A DNA stretch of 64,000 nucleotides, from positions 78,741,751-78,805,750 of the forward strand of contig CM077596.1 in assembly GCA_039654915.1 (NCBI GenBank), in the 5' to 3' direction. A program made the translations under genes and the position numbers. The notes under the pieces were generated by a model that was not told the DNA's origin, did no database searches, and saw nothing but the letters and a program-made list of their open reading frames with translations. The DNA comes from Aquilaria yunnanensis (taxonomy: Eukaryota > Streptophyta > Magnoliopsida > Malvales > Thymelaeaceae). Positions 40,790 to 52,638 of the stretch are shown one piece after another (position 1 is the stretch's first letter; each line of letters opens with the position of its first letter).

Positions 40790-43745
40790 TAGAGATGGGA
40801 AGCGGGTTGGCTCGACTAGGGACCAAACAGGCCTGGGAGGGCTGGGCACGGATCAGGTTTAGGCGGTTTGGGCCTGGTATAATTTTTATTAGCTATAAAA
40901 GCCTAACGGAACTTACAATAAAATGGAACCCACCTTATACAATAAAATGGTGAAATGTTCCAAAAAATACTGAAATTTAAAACCTATGATCTATATTGAA
41001 CAACATAATTGAATCAAATACATTCTAAAAGGAACAAGGAATAGAAAAAAAGTCCACACATCATAATCGAAACTCTTTTGGTCTTAATTTCAGAGTGTAA
41101 CGAGACCCCAATCTCAATTTCATATACAAACTTCCACTGCCTTTGGCATCAATCTTGATCATTCCTCTAATATTGTCCGTTTTCCTATACTGAATGGCTC
41201 AGAAGCCATGGTGGATATAGGCACTAGGAGAATCACCTATGCAAATATCAACAATATCAGAAACATTGATATCTTTTGTTTTCACCACTTTAATATGTTG
41301 ACGTTATTTGGCTCAAAAGACGTGTAGAGGTATTCATCCACCTCAACTAAACCGGAAGTCATTGGCTCGATGTCATTTGAGTATTTAGAGGGCCAGGTTG
41401 AACCTTGATGATATTGATCTCCTATCAAGCTAAGCTTGAGGGGCATCAAATCTTACCTTATCAAAATGTCTCTCACAATATAACATGAACAATGATTGTA
41501 AGTAGTCAGATGTTATTGCAGACATAACTAAAACATTTATACGAGTCATTTCTAAACAGGTACGGAAAATTCCCTTAAGCAATGTTGTTGTGCCCACCAT
41601 TTTCATATATAGATAATGCAAAAACACAACTAAAAAATTTGGGAAATATTTTTCGAAATACTAAATCCACTTACACTACATGGCTTCCACCATATCTGTC
41701 AAGAACTCATCAGCTTTAAACTGATGTAAAACATAAGTTATATTCACTAAATGAAGCAAAACTTGATGCATCGTTGGATAATAAACACTAGAGAAAATTT
41801 TGGTTGTCTCGTAAAAAAACTTTAACAGTTCATTGGTTTTATAACATTTGTCCCATATTTCTTTCGTAAGAAATTTTATATCTAACTTCATGTTCACTAA
41901 TGAGTCAACAAATTTGTATACGGGCATGTATTTTACAACATCAAATATGTAGAGTTCAAATGGGTTAAACAATCTAATTTAAAACCTTTCCAAGAAAATG
42001 ATTTTTTTTTATTTTCAAAACAAAACATTTTAAATTCATGAAAAACAGTGGGTTTCAATTTCAAATACGATAGTGAATTCCTTATATTGACAATTTCATT
42101 TTGCAAAACCTCTAAACCTTGACATACACAAAGGTTTAAAATATGATACATGCATCTAACGAGAAATAATATGCCGTCAAGAAGTAGTTCCAATGCTTGA
42201 CTTAGAATGCAAGCAACAATGTCATTGTTTGATGCATTATCCAATAAAATGCAAAGTACTTTATTAGCACAATAATAGTCACGTAATGTTTCTAAGATAC
42301 AATCATATATATGAAAACCTGAATAATCAATTTCAATGAATCTAAATGACAAAATACGTTTTTGAATGATTCAATCAAAATCAATTTAATGTGCGGTAAT
42401 GCAATAATATGTTTGCCCTACAGGCAATGTCCACAAGTCAGAATTAAAAGTAACACAATGATATAAAGTAGATAAACATGATTGTAAATTTGATTTATAG
42501 GCTTTAAATATTTTAAACCTTTTTTTCCTAGCAGTTTTCCTGGAGATTTTTCTAAATCGAGGATTTAATTGTGTTCATATCCAAGATTTTGGATACACAT
42601 CTTCAGCATTTGAGAAAGGTTTTTCAATTAGCATCATCCAATTTATCATGTCTTCCTTACAATATTGTTAGTTAAAACGGAAAATACTTGACTTGTCGTT
42701 GGTGCTCCCGAGTTATGCTTGCTCTACGAAACTTGTGGCAGCACTGGGAATGAGATTGGTATGTTGATTTTCTAAATGACGTTTAAGTATTCTGGTACCA
42801 GAATTCTTCTTGTTCACTAACATTTTCCCACAATATTTGCACTTCCCATACGTCGAGTCCCTATCCCAAACAATCTTAAAATGCTCCAAAACTCAAGTTG
42901 TTAGTTTTGAGGATTTTACATTGTTCTTGTGTATCATCGGTCTCAGAACTATGACTTGTCGGCATTACGTCAGTTGACGAGCCCTTGGCAGGCGTTGGCT
43001 CCACCTCCTTAACATCATCATCGTATAATTGATCATCAAGACTCGAATCATAATTGCTCATATCTATTTAGTTGTTGTCGTGCATTCCTCAATGTGGACA
43101 CCTTTATCGGCTGGACAGAATCGGTGATGAAACAAGCCTTAAAGGCCAGCGGTGCAGGATAAGGAGGTTTCCGCAAACTTGCCTTTTCATCTTAAAGCCA
43201 TGAATGAGAAAATACAAATAGTGATTTGAGAAAAATTAAGATGAGATTAGGAAGAAAATATAAGGAGATTAGCAAAAAAACTAGTAAAAGTAGTACGAAA
43301 TTACTTCAAAGAATGTCGTAGATGAATAAGAGAGATTGAATTTTGGTGTGAGAATTGAATGGAATTGGCCTCCATATTTATATGGCGAGGGTAAAAATAT
43401 GTTTGGACTAAACTCTTTGAATTCTAGTTGTTGGAGGGGTCAAAATGGAAAAACGAGTTAAAAAATGGTCATAAAGCCGTTGGAGGGACCACTGTTGTAA
43501 TTATGCAAATTTTCAAAAAAAAATATGAAAACTAGCCATTTGGATGAGGCATTAAGCTTGGACCGACTGGTCCTGGGCCATGCCTTTAATGCGATTTAGG
43601 CTGGGTCAGGCCAACTTCGAACCTCCTTCTCTTCAAGGGCTATATTCGACCTGCATACATGGTAGGTCTATCTAAGGCCATGTCGGGTTTAAACTGAGCT
43701 GGTCTTGCCCTGGGCCGGGTCGGACCGACCCAAGTCCCACCTCTA
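40790..43745 (-). mobile_element. hAT transposon, degenerate autonomous-type copy
   Basis: A 2956-bp element with imperfect terminal inverted repeats: TAGAGATGGGAAGCGGGTTGG at the left, TAGAGGTGGGACTTGGGTCGG read inward from the right. The 8-bp flanking repeat AACCCTAT / AACCTTCT matches at 6 of 8 positions. It carries a decayed transposase on the minus strand. The mismatched TSD and broken reading frame indicate an old insertion. It lies inside a second element with long inverted ends. Confidence 0.88.
41200..43061 (-). pseudogene. hAT transposase remnant (BED finger to hATC dimerisation region)
   Basis: Fragments in order from the start at 43061: an acidic leader MSNYDSSLDDQLYDDDVKEV; a BED-type zinc finger with YGKCKYCGKMLV and RHLENQH (about 42850-42740); a central RNase-H-like part with IDYSGFHIYD, LDNASNNDI and RCMYHILNLCVCQGL (about 42330-42110); a downstream helical part around 41970-41680; and a C-terminal dimerisation remnant EPNNVNILKW, PISTMASEPFSIGKRTILEE (41300-41100). 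The frame is broken at least at 42876, between the leader and the finger, and there are internal stops, so it cannot encode an active enzyme. It resembles the plant RICESLEEPER/DAYSLEEPER branch. Confidence 0.85.
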
Positions 43746-45119
43746 AACCTTCTAGATTGAAGGCTTGACTTTACTAGGATTAGTTCAATTTTTTGTTTGA
43801 ATCAGATTTGGGTTTATGAAATTGTTGATGAACCTTAACATTGATTTTTGAAATTAAATGTTGCATGTGTGAAATTAATGAAAACATTGGTTTCTTTGTG
43901 TTTATCGACCTTGGGAAAGCAATACCTTCCTCTTTTTGTCACCGTTTGGTGACATTTTGTGCATAGGTAAACTCTGAAGCATTTTACACGGTGGATTTCG
44001 CGACAATCATAGTTCTTGGTCGTTTAGGAGATGCTGCTAAATAGAAATTGGGGTTTCACGACAGATTTCACGACAATCACCATTTTTTGCATCATCGATG
44101 AACTTTGGTTGCTGCTACTTGTGGCCAGTGGGAGCATGACATGGGAGCGACATGAACACGAAGAAAGGATTAAACAAGATGTAAACAGGTGCTTCTGCTA
44201 CCAAAGTCGGCGAAGTGACGATGGTTGGTGGATGGCAAGTGAAGAAAATGATGAAGAAAATGAATCGATGACGGTCGGCAGTGAAGGACGATGGCCAAAT
44301 AGGGACGTGAGTATGTGTGTTATGGAGATGGTAGTTCAATTGGAAGTTTTAAGGTTTCTAATACAAAGATAAATGTTTATATGTTAAAACTAGATTTTTC
44401 ACCTTTTTTTTGTTCCATCCAACCGAACACCTCAAACTAATAGAAAGTGCAATAGAGAATATTTAAATAAGGTTAGGGACGTTCTATGAAAAGTTTTGAA
44501 CTTAAGGCCCAAGGTGCTACAAAAATAAAAGATTAGGAGACACAGATGTAATTTAATCTTTCTTATGCACTCATAATATTTTCTTGGGAAAATTATGAAA
44601 TTTTATGTATATTTTAACCTAACCTATAATAACACCCTGTATATTTTGACAAATCTACACTTTGCTACTTAAACTGCCAACTCCTTTAGTCATTCCGTTA
44701 AGATGTTTGGTCCAAAAGTTCCAATAGGCATTCAAGGTTTCATTCTGCTAATCAAACTTGGAAGTTTGCAAATGATCACTAAGTCACCCATGAGTATACA
44801 GTCAAATATGTGCAACGTGCTACACGCTTAATTTCATCTTATTTACAAAAAAGTTATTGCATCTATAACAATATTTTTTTTATAAAATAAACAATATTTA
44901 TTACAATACTGCAACTGTAATGACTCTAAAATTTAATTTAATATATAAATTCGTGGAAGAGATATATCCAAAATACTAAAGGTAAGTTTTGATGATGAAA
45001 TTTATTTAAAGGGAGAATGATGTAACAACTCCAAAATTTTATTAAACATAATTTGTTTAGGTTAAAAAAAATAAAGAAGAAAGTATAGGGAAAGTACGTG
45101 GGAGGAAGGATTTGGGGGG

Positions 45120-45124
<5 letters not shown>

Positions 45125-45152
<28 letters not shown>
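45125..45152. repeat. GA microsatellite
   Basis: Perfect GA dinucleotide run of about 14 units, within a purine-rich stretch (45060-45420) where the plus strand is almost all A and G. Confidence 0.9.
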
Positions 45153-45155
<3 letters not shown>

Positions 45156-47155
45156 AAAAGGGGGGAAAATAGTAGGTTGGGTTAATTGAAAAAAATAAAT
45201 GAACCAAAATTAAGCCTGGGAGAGAAAAAATTAGAAAAAGGAGACTTAAAACCGGAAGACAAAAAAGGTGAAAAATGTGGAAAGAAAGAAAAAAAAAATG
45301 AGAGAATTAAAAGGAGAAAAAAAAAAAGAAATAGAGATCAGGAGAGTCGGAAATATAATAGGAGATTGTTAAGTTATATATATATATCATTGTGGAAAGA
45401 AAAATAGGGCTTGTTTTTCTATTCGTATGCCATTCTAATTTTTTTCAAGAGGGAGAAAAAGAAAAGATTGAAGATTAAGACAAAGTTTAGGATTTTCTTA
45501 TTCAAAGAAATAAGTTTGGTGAGTTCTAATTTAGTGTTCTCTAATATATTATGCCAAATATATTAATGTAAATTCAAGAATATATATAATTAATTAAATA
45601 ACATTTTGTTAGGTTTTAGAAGTCGAAAGAAATAATTGAACATTGGTAATGTTTAGAATAAATTACGGACAAGTTTGGTGAGGCTTTGATTTGGTACTGG
45701 TTGAATTGGCAAGATGAAGTCGGTTGAGGATTCGAAGATTTCAAGTTTTGAAAATTGGATTAATAACAAGTTAGGTACCTGATGTTTGGATTCGAGTGAA
45801 TCGAGTTCCTAAAGTTAAAAATATTATAGTTTCATCACTACAAGTTTAAGGCTGAAAACAAGAATTTGGTTATTGACAGTATTGATCCCTGGGCCCTGAA
45901 CACGGGTTCAGAGAGTCCTTATACTCCAGAAATATTAAGTTAGGTCATTGACAGGGAATAATTTTATGTTATTTCTTAAATTTGTCTGATTTTGATATGG
46001 GGTTTTATATAATAATTCTAGATGACTAAACCATTGTTTTAGGAGTTGAAAAGTTGAAATTCAAGGTAAGTGGATGTCCACTATTATAAACTTAAATTAT
46101 TATTTTACAATTCACTCTATTGATTTTATAGTATTGAATTACATTGAATTCTAATTTTATGAAATTTTAGTTTTAAAGTATGAATAATTTTGATTTTAAG
46201 ATTTACTTGATTTCAAATTTATTATTTGAAAGTTTATTTGATGGTTTTTCGTTTAAATATATTGGAAATAATTAAGTATGCTTTTTCTATGTTTCTAAAA
46301 AATATGTAAGTTGTGTTTTGATGATATGAGATCAAGCATGTTTTACTTATGCTATTACGTCAATATTATTTTCTTATTTTCATGAACCTTTGGATTTTGA
46401 AAGTACATGAATATGAATATGCACATTTTCATTTTATTTTAGTGAATGTTGGTTTTGTGTCCATATAGCTGGAAAAATTTAGTTTTGGACCATCCACATA
46501 GGATATTTTGTTCTGTTATATTTCACAGCATATTGTTTGGGACCAGTCATTGTGAGTGCTCCACCAATGGCGGATTCTTAGTCAATGACATACTACAGTG
46601 GTTAAATATAGTTATTATGACATAATGTATTGCAACGGTTAAGTGTAGCTATTCTCACATGATATATTATAGCGGTTAAGTGTAGTTATTCTGACATGAC
46701 GTTCTTTAGTGATTAAACTGTAGTCACAGTTTTCGCCCCGCTTATTACATTAAGAAATATCATGTTTCACTACCTGTTTTGAACTGTTTTGTTTCAACTA
46801 TTGATTTCATATCTGAGATTTACCTTTGTGTTTGACATATTTTATGATAGAGTTAAATGTTTTTGTTCCTAAAACTTAAATGACTTGATTTTTATAAGCA
46901 TGGCTTATCTACAAAATGAATATTTTAACTTATTTATATGTTTATTATATTTTTTTATTAGTAGTAGATTTATGACATTTCTAACAAGATTGTTTTCTAC
47001 TTGATCATTATGTTATATATTTTCTGAACTATTGTTATGTTTTATGGAATCATGGACATTTCACTGTTTATTAGGCATTTGTGCTTACCCCCTATTTTCC
47101 CACTTATGCATATAGTAAAAACCACGAGATTAGCTAGTTGGAGAGTAACCACAAG

Positions 47156-48216
47156 CAAGGTTGTCAAGATCGAGATCCTACCCTGAATCATTTTTTACCA
47201 TGTAAGATCGAAATCGTAAAATCAGATCATGAATCGTAAAATCTAATTAAAATCTAAAATTTCTAATCTACATAATATAGTTCATATAAAAGATCAATTA
47301 TATTGGATACCCATGTAAAATTTGAGTGTCATAACAATGTAAAAATCCTTATTTGAAAAGTATTACACTGTTTTATTTTTCTTTCCTTATTTGAAAAGTA
47401 TTACCCATTTTATTTTTTCTTTCTTTAATAATTTTTTATTTCTATCTAGCTAAAGTCTTAAAAAGTTTATTTCCCCTAATTAATTTTTAATTTTCTTTTT
47501 TCTATTTGACTCTTGACTTGCCATGTCATATGACTCATGTCTTGGAACTTGATAAAAAAAATTAACTGCCAATTAAAGAGAGAGAGAACGTGGGTTTTTC
47601 CTTCTCCTCTTATATCGACTTTCTTTGTCTCTTTTATCTTATCTCCTTTTCCCCCTCATTCTTTCGCAATTCTCTCTTTACTTTAGACTCTCATCTTCCT
47701 CTTCCTTTCTTTCTCTCTTACTCTCACATCTCACCCAGATTTCTCATCTTTCAAAATCAAAACTTTGACCAACTTCAACCAAACAAAAAAAAAATTGTTC
47801 ATTTTTCCTTATTCCATGTTTTTCATTAAAAACCTCTATAAACCCAATTGAAGTTTACTAACTTTTTAGAGCTATTCCAGTTAGATCATTCCTCTAATCC
47901 CCTTGTATTATTGTTGCTTTTATGTTTCTAGGCCTATAAGCTTTTACTCAACCCTCATTCATTTATGTGCGGACTAGTCGTGCTATGGTAATTGCTTGGC
48001 AATGGAGCAAGAAGATCAAGACGATTAGTTGGTTGGCGAAGAAGCAAGATGCACAAGGGAAGCCCAAATCGGTGAGATCATACTTACATATGATCTTACA
48101 ATTCTGAACGCAATCCCACTACACTAGTGATCCTACTACGATTCAGATAGGGTTTTTAGAGCTAGATCATAAGATCGCACAATTCTACATTCCAGATCAC
48201 ATTTTTAACAATTTTG
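47156..48216. mobile_element. Nested hAT-type MITE
   Basis: A 1061-bp element with inverted ends CAAGGTTGTCAAGATCG and CAAAATTGTTAAAAATG (right end read inward). It is flanked by an 8-bp repeat ACCACAAG / ACTACAAG (7 of 8). Sub-terminal words rich in GATC and GTAAGATC occur at both ends. The interior has a pyrimidine-rich stretch (47580-47830) resembling a plant 5' UTR and a short open frame, which may be captured sequence. No transposase. Confidence 0.8.
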
Positions 48217-48489
48217 ACTACAAGAGCTCAAGATTTGAGATAGTATTAAAGTGAGATTTAATTACACCATAAGCTTAGATACCTTGTATTAGATTTTAAG
48301 TTGTAGTTGCTCTATCACTCGATGCCAAATGTCAACTAATAAGTTCGGATAATTAGTGATAGTTATTTAGATTTATTTGGAATTTTTGTAGCTTTGCATG
48401 TTTGAGAAAATTTTATTTTTTCGAGTGTGCGGCATGTTATCATTCCAAAACTTCTAGGATGAGTTTTGGGGTGAGACAACAACTACATC

Positions 48490-49006
48490 TAAAATAGCAA
48501 TTAGTGTGAAATGAACAACATTTTATGAAATAATAAATTCATAAAAATGAAACAACATTATTTTTAGAACATTATTTTACTGAATATTAAATTTATATGA
48601 ATGAAAAGCATTTCTTACTTAACAGAACAATATTATTTACAAAAAAATATTTCTTACAAGATGAATATCACTTTATAGATAACAAATTTGTATCAATGAA
48701 ATAACATTATTTCTAGAACAACATTTTATACTAAATAAATAACTTTTTACAAAAAAATAAATTTATATGAATGGAACAATAAATTTATATGAGTGGAACG
48801 ATGTTTCTTGTTAAATGAAACAGTATTATTCATAAAACAATATTTCTTATAAAATGAATAGCACTTTACAAAACAATAAATTTGTATGAATGAAATAACA
48901 TTTCTTACTAAATGAAATAGTATTATTTATGAAATATCATTTATTGCAAAAAAAATAATATTTTATGGAACATAAAATTTATATAAATAGAACAATATTT
49001 CTTACT
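48490..49006. repeat. Degenerate AT-rich tandem repeats
   Basis: Repeated variants of GAACAATATTTCTTACTAAATGAA (longer than one unit; the core is ACAATATTTCTTA) occur roughly every 60-120 bp. The array continues past the CACTA insertion at 49007-49743 (similar words at 49750-49790), so the CACTA element landed within it. Confidence 0.65.
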
Positions 49007-49743
49007 CACTATAACAAAAATGTATAAAAGCGACTGACATAATAGTCACAATCAATCGCATTGGGCGACTGAAAGGTTCAGCTGCTTTTTTCATAGTTAC
49101 TAGTTGATAGCAACTGACTAACAACTGAAATATTTGTCATTTTTTATATTTTATCTTTAAAAAAATTATTCATTTGTTTTAAATAATTTTATTTTGTATT
49201 AATATATATTATATAATTTCTAGTTTTTAAAATTCAATTATAATTTTATATTCTCCTTCTCTACTGCTGCCTAAGCCTACCCCTTCCTCTATCCCCACTG
49301 CCACTGGCAAGTGCTCCCTTTCGCTACTCTCGGCCCACTGGGATGTGCCTGCTTCAACTACTTTTGGGCCTCCGGTGGGTGCTTGCTTTTTGCAACACTC
49401 AATGGTCCTCATCACGAATGATATGACTAGTGCATTGACAAATTTGGTTGATGTGATGGGATGAAAACAACAACAAGGGAGCAGCTCGTAACTCTTAAGG
49501 TGGAGTTTCTAGGCTAGTCACTGGCTACTTAGCGGCGAACTAGTGACTGATTGTTGGCGACTAGCTATGTCAGTCGTTAGCAACTTAGCGACTAATTAGT
49601 GATTGCTTACTTGACAACTGACTACTGGTAGTCACCAGTCATTCACTAATTACATGATTCTCCAATTGCTGCGGCTAACTAACAACTGATGTGCCTTAAT
49701 GACGGAAACAATCAGTTGCTATTCTTCCTCTCTCTTGTAATGA
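49007..49743. mobile_element. Non-autonomous CACTA element
   Basis: A 737-bp element. It starts CACTATAACAAAAATG, and its right end reads CATTACAAGAGAGAGG inward. A 3-bp target duplication ACT lies on both sides (49004-49006 and 49744-49746). Sub-terminal GCGACTGAC / GCAACTGAT motifs recur, typical of CACTA transposon ends. The interior has GACTG-rich repeats and no transposase. Confidence 0.82.
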
Positions 49744-50092
49744 CTGTACGAAACAACATTTTCTTATTATGAAATAATATTCTTCATCTATCTTTTGTTC
49801 CCCATTCCAAGCAACCTTATTCTCACAAGCTTTATTTCCTTTGTCTTGCTGGCAGATGTAACTTTATCTTTTACTTGCAACCTTTTAATTTTTTTTTCAT
49901 CTTTTTCCTTGGAGAAACTAAGATTAGTGTTTTATTTATACTCTTAGTTTCCATTTATTTACACAAGCCTTGGAAAAAAAATAAGAGAATGGCCTTCCAT
50001 CTTCTTCAAATCTCTTCCGAAAACAACATAAGCCTTAAAGAGCCCTCCATTTAACAACTTCTTCCAGGCCATATATCAAACAAGAGAGGAGA

Positions 50093-50367
50093 ATGGCAAT
50101 CAAGCAAATCCTATATCGGGTTTGAACTGGTCGATGTTCCAAAGGGACACCTTGGGGTATATGTGGGAGGGGCTGAAAGAAAAAGGTTCATTCTTTTCAT
50201 TTCGATTCATTTTTTAGTCAACCTTCATTTCAAGAGTTGTTGAGTCTAGCTGAAGAAGAATTTGGCTTCAGCCATCCTATATGATTGGCCTCACCATCCC
50301 CTGCTTAGAAGATTTCTCCATTGATCTCACTTCAAGCACTACAATAGAGTTAGTTAGAAGAACATAA
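50093..50367 (+). pseudogene. SAUR-family (auxin-induced small RNA) pseudogene
   Basis: Broken copy of an auxin-responsive SAUR gene. Start MAIKQILYR, then a frameshift with a stop, then VDVPKGHLGVYVGGAERKRF. This is followed by another frame with QPSFQELLSLAEEEFGFSHP, and finally IGLTIPCLEDFSIDLTSS and a stop. These are the canonical SAUR core motifs in the right order and spacing, with at least three frame changes. Intact SAURs are 80-110 residue single-exon proteins that inhibit PP2C.D phosphatases. The copy lies between the inverted ends at 44586 and 51719, so it may have been captured by that element, or the ends may flank it by chance. Confidence 0.9.
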
Positions 50368-51728
50368 AAAGTTGTAGATTTTTTTTAATAACTTTTTTCT
50401 GCTTCCAAGTTGTGGAGGAGGAAGTGCAGAGAGGTTGTTGGCATCGTGGTCTTTTCTGACTTTATAACAGAGGGTCATCAAAATCAAAACTGTCTTTCAC
50501 CATAGTAAACGTTGATCATTAAATCAATGTCTTTGTCTTCCGAGACACGAATGGTAATTGGAGCCCGTGAAACCATCGTCCCTCATGGATTTACAACTGA
50601 TGGTGTAGAGCATGCACTAAGCGTCGGTTATCATCAGCCTTGCCTCAAATATTATTTTATTTATATTCCACTAAAAATTTCATAGTATTTTAGCCATTTT
50701 TTAATAATAATACTTTTTATGTATATATAGTACGTATTAATTTATAATATACTTATCTAGTACTTATTTATAGAACATATTGCAAATACTTATATATCTT
50801 TTTATAAATTATTAATCACTTTTCATTGATTTTATCTTATTTAATAAATTTATTAGAATTAAGAAATGAACACCGTGGGATAACAAAAATAATAATAATA
50901 AAGAGCATCGATAAGTGAAATAAAGTTATTAAAACGAGTGTTAACAAGAAGTTAACTTCATAAATAGAATTTGATTCCTTTGTAGTAGTTATGGTAATGC
51001 AGCCATAATTGTAAATCTAGAACAATCTTATTTCCTTCATCATCGGTTAGGAAGTAGAAAAATAGAGTTCAGATGACAAATTTTGTTCCTTTTGGCTTGA
51101 AATATGGAATTTTTTTTTAATCTTTTCTTTTGCCACCAAGCTGCGTTAATTGACAGGAATAACAAGCTTGGCATGCTAGCGATTATTTGTAACAAGATGG
51201 GGAAGGCTATCATGACATCAACAGCTCCAAAATAGGGGCTAGCTAATTCGTTGTTTGCAATTGCAAAGAGCCTCGTCATTTAGGTTGAGCAAAAGCTTGT
51301 TAGGGATTTCTAAGAGCATAAAATTACCATTATTGAATTTGATTTCATCGTTGTTGTTCATGAGTAATTGTAGGCCCAGATCTGTTTGTCAAAAGCTGGT
51401 AACTATCTTCGACGGATCAGGAGGATGATTTTGAAGCTTCAGGCGTTACTCATTAATTCGTTGCAGACACAAACAAAGATATGCATGTAAGATTGGTCAC
51501 GTGAGGGAGGTGGCTCATTCGTTATATGTAAAAGTTTAGGGGTTAGAGTTTCTGTGGGAAGAAGGTCAGTGCCAAAGCTGGATTTTTCCTCTTTTTAGCT
51601 TAACAGAGGCTGAATGGGCTAATATTTCAGGGGTAAAGTGTAGGTTTATCAAAAAGAATGGTTGCATGGAAGCACGTGTAGGTTAGAGTAAACATTAGGA
51701 AGATTTTTATAATTTTTCCTACTGTCTT

Positions 51729-52470
51729 TTTTGACATGAGAAAACATGAAGTGCTGAACACAGATTCTAACTACTAGATAAAACTTATACTACTATTTAA
51801 AGATAAATTTTAAGCGCTAGAAGGAAACAAAAATTCAACTTTAAATAGGATAGCAAAGTTTACATACGTTGAAACGAAAAGTGTGCACAATTGTGTAAAA
51901 AAAATGAATTGTGCACGGTTGTGCAAAATGTTCAAATAAGTATACATATTTCAAGTCTTTTGTTTGAGAATTGAAAGTGTAAGTTCGTCATGCGGCCTAA
52001 CCCAAGTCGTAGAGGTTGGAGGGCCACCAAGTAGAGGTCGAGGCTCAAATCCCACATTTACTAATTCCTTACAAACACCATATAGAAGTTGGGTTTATAC
52101 ATAAATAGCGCACTGGACAACCAAACAAAAACTTGCAAAATCGATTTGTAAAGGTCCCAAAATCACATAACAAAGCCTGGTAATTAGATATATCATCCAG
52201 ATCGATCACATAGATCTCATATACAAATCTTTCGGCCATTTATTACTCCACAGTCCACATACTCATTTGTATCCGTTACACTACTTTACGAAGTTCATCA
52301 TCTCAGAGCACTATATATATAGAACGAAAATCTTCGAATGAAAATTCCTTCGAGATAACTTACTTCTTGCTGGAAACTCCCAAAATCTTATCCACGAGAA
52401 GAACAGTGAATATAGATTGCTATGCTAATGCTACCACCATCATCTTTCCCTCCAAATCAACAAAGAGAAA
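51729..52470. other. Intergenic, possible promoter of a small ORF
   Basis: AT-rich. A TATA-like CTATATATATAG lies near 52310, about 160 bp upstream of the small ORF that follows. Nothing else is supported. Confidence 0.3.
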
Positions 52471-52638
52471 ATGTTAGCCAACGACGGCGAGAAGAGAAGC
52501 TCCAGCTGTTGCATGAGGCAAACTGTTGCCCAAGTTAAAGACAGAATAGTATGGATTCGAGATCAACAACAACAATGCCACTCTTTGGTTTCTTCTTGCT
52601 CACCATTCTCAGAACGCAGACTACGTGATAAGAAATAG
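52471..52638 (+). CDS. Possible small protein, unrecognised (55 codons)
   Basis: Short open frame MLANDGEKRSSSCCMRQTVA to a final RRLRDKK, in a stretch of higher GC than its surroundings. A TATA-like box lies upstream near 52310. An overlapping frame starting at ATGCTACCACC (near 52428) is also open for about 38 codons, so the frame is uncertain. No domain is recognised. It may be a gene fragment or a non-coding transcript. Listed only because composition and the TATA box are suggestive. Confidence 0.25.
   Translation: MLANDGEKRSSSCCMRQTVAQVKDRIVWIRDQQQQCHSLVSSCSPFSERRLRDKK

Larger units (their letters stand above)
40445..44552. mobile_element. Element with long inverted ends, interrupted by a hAT transposon
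   Basis: The region 40445-40620 and the reverse complement of 44380-44552 align over about 170 bp. The ends read TAAATTGTGCCTGTGATC at the left and TAAATTACATCTGTGTCTC at the right, read inward, and both sides share a TATTTAAATATT block further in. Removing the nested hAT element at 40790-43745 leaves an element of about 1.15 kb. Long TIRs suggest a Mutator-type element, but no convincing 9-bp duplication was found. A 113-codon frame at 44031-44372 is not recognised. Confidence 0.65.
44586..51719. mobile_element. Large element with Mutator-like ends (7.1 kb), possible gene capture
   Basis: Left end 44586-44710 and right end 51600-51719 align as imperfect inverted repeats of about 120 bp (GGGAAAATTATGAAATTTT / GGAAAAATTATAAAAATCTT, then TAACCTA and AAATCTACACTTT-type blocks). 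They match the end family of the elements at 8169 and 21233. The flanking 9-mers TATTTTCTT and TACTGTCTT match at 7 of 9. The interior holds a SAUR pseudogene, a nested hAT MITE, a nested CACTA MITE and repeats, but no recognisable transposase. The pairing of ends so far apart is inferred and could join two separate elements. The remaining interior (for example 45400-47150) is AT-rich and unrecognised. Confidence 0.6.

Noticed and set aside
40445..44552. 9-bp TSD for the outer long-TIR element
   Set aside because: Several registers were tried at both ends and none gave a convincing match, so no TSD is claimed.
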